Of a stretch of DNA of 64,000 nucleotides, positions 59,578 through 64,000 are shown piece by piece (position 1 is the stretch's first letter; each line of letters starts with the position of its first letter). Both the position numbers and the translations under genes were made by a program. The notes beneath the pieces are model-generated. The model was not told the origin of the DNA. It was given only the letters and a program-made list of their open reading frames with translations, and ran no database searches. The DNA comes from Tubulanus polymorphus (taxonomy: Eukaryota; Nemertea; Palaeonemertea; Tubulaniformes; Tubulanidae): positions 3,198,501-3,262,500 of the forward strand of contig NC_134028.1 of the NCBI RefSeq assembly GCF_964204645.1. Reading direction: 5' to 3'.

Positions 59578-60177
59578 CTGATGAAACTTCACGAAGTTTT
59601 TCATTGAAATGATATGATTTATTTTTCATATATAATTATTACCGAATGAATGAATGAATAATATACGTACAATGTAATAATATCAGATGAAGAACTGGTT
59701 CGAAGCATCAGTTAACTCGTACCAGAAAGCAGCCGAAAATTCATAATTTCCTACAAATTCGTTTTATCATGAATTATGAAATATATTTCGATATCGCAAC
59801 GCAATGAATCACTCGAAAGTTGGAAATCGTGATTGAAAATAATTCACATCGATACGAGGACCCTTCGCGATATCAATCATCAAACTGCCCCAAAGTTGAA
59901 AGTGATCAAGGAACATACTCTTATAGAATTACCTCATTTCGGTTTAGCATTATAAACCCTTTCTAATAACACACCATCCGATCGGCTCATAGCCTATGAT
60001 ATACAGAGAAGCTGTTTAAGCGTCATTTTTGAATCAGTGTCGTTTTTATTTCCTGTACTTATTATTTATATCGTCTTTTACACGATATTAAAAGTGATCA
60101 GCTGCTCATTAACTAAAACGCGACTAGTAATTTCTATCCGCCAAATATAGATCCCGTCGTCAGATATATCGAAACCA

Positions 60178-60185
60178 TGACGTCA
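60178..60185 (+). promoter_or_regulatory. perfect CRE, cytokine-like gene 2
   Basis: TGACGTCA, 228 bp upstream of the copy 2 start codon, in the same sequence context (GAAACCATGACGTCACGG) as in copy 1. Confidence 0.6.
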
Positions 60186-60352
60186 CGGTTTTCCTGTTTT
60201 ATATATAAAATCGCACCAGTACTGTAGTGTATGCATGCACACAGTACACAATAGCTGTATCGATCACTCGCTGGTCGGCGCGCAATGACATCACATCGAA
60301 ACCAACACCAAAACTTTTATTTCATTCCCGAATTCAGTATCGAAAGTTACAG

Positions 60353-60360
60353 TATAAATA
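60353..60360 (+). promoter_or_regulatory. TATA box, cytokine-like gene 2
   Basis: TATAAATA, the same spacing to the start as copy 1. Confidence 0.65.
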
Positions 60361-60405
60361 TGGCTCCGTCTTTTACGATAATCAAAATACAAAACAACAA
60401 GCGAT

Positions 60406-61971
60406 ATGCAAACATCTGGTCTTATCCCGGGTAAGTTTTATATTATGTGTAGTTTTCGACCGAACTTAAGTAAGTTTTATATTATGTGTAGTTTTCGAAC
60501 GAAGCAATTTAAAAGTTCAAATTATACTCTTCTCTACTGAACTATTGAACTAATCGTTCTTACTGAAGATTTAATTTTGGTGTTGAACATTTCAGTTGTC
60601 CAAATTGTAACGATATTTTTGATGAGCGGTTGTCTCGTCCAGGGACGTCCACTGTCGTCAGAATCACCCGTAAATCGTCCATGCGGTACACCCTTTCAAT
60701 CACTACCGGAAAATAAAACGACTGCTGATCCGGGTTGGGGAAATTATGTGCGTCGTTCCGGTGTTATCAGGTCGATGGTCAGCGATCTCATGCAGTTATA
60801 TGTAAGTATTTCCGCAACTTCTTCCGCAATAAAAACGATTAATGTCTTTGTATTGATTTAGCTTCAATGTGATATTCATCATTTCATTCGCATGTTATTT
60901 TCAATTTCCAATTCAGCATTAACGGAATTAATTTCACAAATTGAGGTCAAAATTAAATCAACATTCACCATATTAATCCTGCCTCGATTATCATAATTCG
61001 TTTAGTATTACATTGTACACAATTTTTAAAAGTTTATTCAAATTAATCACCTTTAAAGCGACAACGAATGAACGTAAGTAGAAAAGCTCGTTGAAATTAT
61101 GGTTTACTGACAACTAACCTTAAATGTAGTTTTACTGCCACTTTCTATCGGTGCATTGTATTATCAAATGTTGTATATCAATCCATCACAAAATCTATCA
61201 TTCTTTACATATATAATTCTAGCTCAATCCTCTCTGTTCAGACTATAAGACTTTCTATATTACATGCATTTATAGGGTTTTAGAGTCTCTAGTTTTTAGG
61301 GTTTTTAAGTTTTAGGGTTGCACGTTTCGTTTAATAAAAGTATCCTTTCTGTTTTATTTATCTTTGGTCAATGGTATATATTTATATTCATGTCGTAAAT
61401 AGGATTAGATCGTTTATTCAGAATCATATAATTTATTTAATGCCAAAATCTCAAAATATAAATCCAACGTGTATTTTTTACATTACAGGTGACCAAACGA
61501 ATCAAAAGTCAGATGATAATCAGCGCCTATGACATTTTCTCAATACCGGGATTTCCCCGGGCTCCGGTCATCACAAGTGTCACCGATCTGAACTTAAAAA
61601 CAAACACGTTTCTCGACGATACTTACAAAAATCTAGCCATATCGTATACGTATATCGAGCAGATTCTATTGGACGAAGAGAAACTTGTCGGTGAATCGTT
61701 CAGCGCTCGAATTACAGCACTTATGAAACGTATTAAAGAGGACATGCTTTGTTCGTTAGCTATGGATCTGCATTCTCGAGGTGTAAAACACGCGTGGACG
61801 GCTGATGACATCGTCCCAAACCAATACAAGGACATCGACGACTTCTCCTTACGCAACATAAGAGACTACATAATATTGAGAGATATACGTAAAATTATTG
61901 ACTATCAAATTCGTGTCATGAACTACAAGAAGGACGTTAAATCCAACATCATTCCAGCTGCCGCGAATTAG
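60406..61971 (+). CDS. putative secreted four-helix cytokine, tandem copy 2
   Basis: Exons 60406-60430, 60596-60801 and 61489-61971; again 237 residues, about 94% identical to copy 1. Differences include signal MQTSGLIPVVQ, NKT in place of NTT (sequon kept), IPGFPR for IPGFPQ, DDTY for DDAY and SLRNIRD for STRNLRD. Both cysteines and all four helices are retained without any frame break, as expected for two functional paralogues. Intron 1 begins with a 40-bp direct duplication that includes its donor (60431 and 60470), creating a second GTAAGT. Confidence 0.7.
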
Positions 61972-62824
61972 TGCTTGCATTTGAAAACTGATATTTTCCA
62001 TTGTTTGAACATTTCAAATAAGATATTTCGTAAATTATCGTGAATCACCAATACAACATATTTTGAAGTCACTTGTTAACCAATCATTTTATAACGTATT
62101 GAAATAATGTATTTGCCTGTTATTTGTTATTGTTTCGCGCCTTTTTTGCAACGGAAAAATATCTGTCATTGTTTTTGGATGTTTTATGGTGAATAATGTG
62201 GTGTTTTTACTTTTTACTGTATAAATGATTATGATCATAAAGATCTCTGGTGCTGTGCTTGGTTGGGTTTCGCTAACAATGTCACATAACAAAAGCTCGA
62301 ATCATTTTATATTGTAATCTAGAATCATTGTAGTAATCTGATAATAGAAGAGATATTTTTAGATAAATTTCGTTCTTCATTTCACTCTAAGTTGTAATTT
62401 TCATGGATGTGTTGCAAGAAATCGACTTCGATGAGCGCTTTTCAGATGAAAGAATCACTTTAAGAATGACATTTTTTAACCGGTAAAACAATAAAATCCG
62501 ATTCCTCATATCGCTTTCCACATTCGAAGCCTATCATCAGCTGCATCCGTGTACAATGGAAGTACAAAAGAGGTGATTATGTAAATACGTTAATCTAATA
62601 CTGAAATCGATAATCCAACAATTTTCAAAACTCATTTTTCAATATACTGTATCATAATACGACTGATTTAAAGATGACGCAAAATGTTCTTTTTCCAAAA
62701 CCGTCAATAATCCGTGAGAAAAATCGGTAAAACACCTGGCAGATTATCATTAATCATTACTGGTTTATATATTAAGATATATATCTAATGCTGGGATACT
62801 CGGAGTTTCAGTGTAAACTTCGAC
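61972..62824. other. 3' UTR of copy 2 and promoter of the peptide gene
   Basis: Shares homology with the region downstream of copy 1 until about 62690. A TATATATTAA at 62766 lies 50 bp before the next start codon and may be its TATA box. Confidence 0.5.
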
Positions 62825-63629
62825 ATGTTACTGATGTGGAAGGTTCTTGTGTTGTTGTTGTTTGTTCTATCTCTGTCAGCGGATGTTTATGGCGGAGAAA
62901 CGGGTGCGTTTGGCGTTTCTTTTTTTGAGGTCCATTTGTGAATTTGCGAATAGGAATTAAATGAATTACTTACATTTGTGCTTTATGCGAAAGAGCAAAT
63001 TTAAAAGCAAGTTTCTTGAGCTTGTTATTCGTACTTCTAATTCAGAGGAAAGGCGTCATCCGATAAAAAGAGTCTGGAAATGCAACATAGGTGCATGGTT
63101 CGGTAAGTTGATTTAATTCTAACCTTCATCATCAAATGTATCGAAAAGGAACACGGATTAACGAAAATGTGAAATACATGCATATATATTTCCCAGATAT
63201 CAGTTTTAATCGCAAAGAAATAAAAATAATTAATATGTGGAATGATTTGGTTATGGATTCAAAAATAAATGTGTTTTAAGAATTGAAACCTGACTCAAAA
63301 GAGCAGGCCTGGGCCTACAGACCTACAGTAAGGGCTGGCCTGGGCCTACAGGCCTACAGTAAGGGCAGGCCAGGGCCTACAGACCTACAGTAAGGGCAGG
63401 TCTGGGCCTACAGACCTACAGTACATACTGACTTCTCCCAGTCGAGTAAATTATAATCGTATAATTGAAAGGTAATCCTTAAAATTTATACATTTGTGGT
63501 ATGAGACATCATCAAATCCGCGTCAACTCCGTTCGTGAACTTATCATTTCAGGCTCACGTAGTCGCTGTAAAGGGATGCTTTCAGCTAAGCGCAAACCAT
63601 CTGGCGGAAAAAAACACGACGCGCAATGA
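62825..63629 (+). CDS. peptide prohormone, elevenin-like
   Basis: Exons 62825-62903, 63046-63102 and 63553-63629 in phase; 70 residues. Signal peptide about 1-23 (MLLMWKVLVLLLFVLSLSAD, then VYG). A short spacer ends in KR (34-35); a 22-residue peptide V36-A57 follows and ends at KRK (58-60). It has two cysteines, C39 and C51, that would form a ring, and ends CKGMLSA before KR. Elevenins of molluscs and annelids have the same layout: signal, dibasic site, one ring of two Cys, then C-R-G-x-x-A and KR. The ring here is longer (11 residues against 8) and the tail one residue longer, so this is a divergent elevenin or a different ring peptide. The remaining tail is basic. Confidence 0.65.
63307..63423. 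repeat. minisatellite, 31-bp unit, about four copies
   Basis: Unit GCCTGGGCCTACAGACCTAC followed by AGTAAGGGCAG in intron 2 of the peptide gene. Confidence 0.9.
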
Positions 63630-64000
63630 AACGTCAACAGCAAAACTCGGAAATATTATGTTCCGACATGTTTCTGCGATTATTATAAATTATGCTACAA
63701 AAAGTCATTAGAAATAATATCTCTGAAAAGTCTAAAACATGCTTATGTTGTTTTTTCTTAATCTGATCATAAGATTATCGACACAATGGTGTAAGACGTC
63801 ACGTTTCTCAAATTGTATCGATAATCTTATTATTCGCGGTAGCTGTAGTTTAGAGTAGTTTAAACCACTGATGATTATGTATGTTATCAAAAATGAACAA
63901 AGAGAATGTGTTTTTTGATGTTATTGAATATAATCCCCTCTTACCGCAGAGTGGGATAACCTGCGATATAGGATTATACTCTAAGCAGGTATTACCATCA
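63630..64000. other. 3' flank of peptide gene
   Basis: Inverted repeat of 14/15 bp (GATTATCGACACAAT at 63773-63787 against ATTGTATCGATAATC at 63812-63826). No further exon seen. Confidence 0.5.

Larger units (their letters stand above)
58870..60352. other. intergenic part of the tandem duplication
   Basis: Holds the 3' UTR of copy 1, a minisatellite at 59460-59577 and, from about 59611, sequence homologous to 56690-57420 upstream of copy 1. The duplicated unit is about 2.9 kb. Confidence 0.75.

Overview
The window is nuclear DNA of an invertebrate bilaterian animal. It is AT-rich, and its genes are split by many GT-AG introns. They encode metazoan proteins: BLOC-1 subunit 2, RNF181, an hnRNP D/AB-type protein, mitoribosomal uS3m/MRPS24, SAR1, NUP85, TMF1, a WDR49/WDR64-like EF-hand WD protein and a rhodopsin-type GPCR. 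A nuclear tRNA-Ile(UAU) with an intron is also present. A marine protostome, perhaps a lophotrochozoan, is my best guess, but the sequence does not fix the phylum. All exon chains below were assembled by hand from splice sites and reading phase; chains with a stated length sum to whole codons.

Layout. 1-1.6 kb: 5' part of a two-TM protein gene (minus) that runs off the left edge. 1.6-6.5 kb: gene-poor. 6.5-9.0 kb: BLOC1S2 (minus) and RNF181 (plus), head to head. 9.9 kb: a short element with 9-bp target duplication. 10.3-15.1 kb: hnRNP (minus), head to head with a small unrecognised gene (15.4-15.8 kb). 16.6-18.3 kb: a putative secreted six-cysteine peptide. 19.8-20.9 kb: MRPS24 (minus), head to head with SAR1 (21.9-24.5 kb, plus). 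26.6-30.9 kb: NUP85. 31.2 kb: tRNA-Ile(UAU) (minus). 31.9-39.2 kb: TMF1. 40.6-42.9 kb: candidate exons of an unrecognised gene. 44.2-55.4 kb: EF-hand/WD-repeat gene with an intronless GPCR nested antisense in one intron. 55.8-56.6 kb: an unrecognised gene with an apparent one-base frameshift. 57.2-62 kb: a tandem pair of secreted proteins that look like four-helix class-I cytokines. 62.8-63.6 kb: a small peptide prohormone that resembles elevenin. The right edge is noncoding.

How the parts fit. The left two thirds is housekeeping: trafficking (BLOC-1, SAR1/COPII, TMF1/Golgi), nuclear pore, RNA binding and mitochondrial translation. Three of these gene pairs share short head-to-head intervals. 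The right third is signalling: a GPCR, duplicated cytokine-like ligands under conserved CRE and TATA elements, and a peptide precursor. Introns and spacers carry several families of short inverted-repeat elements, two of them with clean target-site duplications.

The most interesting signal is the cytokine-like tandem pair at 57.2-62 kb. Three exons encode an N-terminal signal peptide and four predicted amphipathic helices, a layout like CNTF/CLCF1/cardiotrophin genes. This is an inference from pattern and needs a structural comparison.
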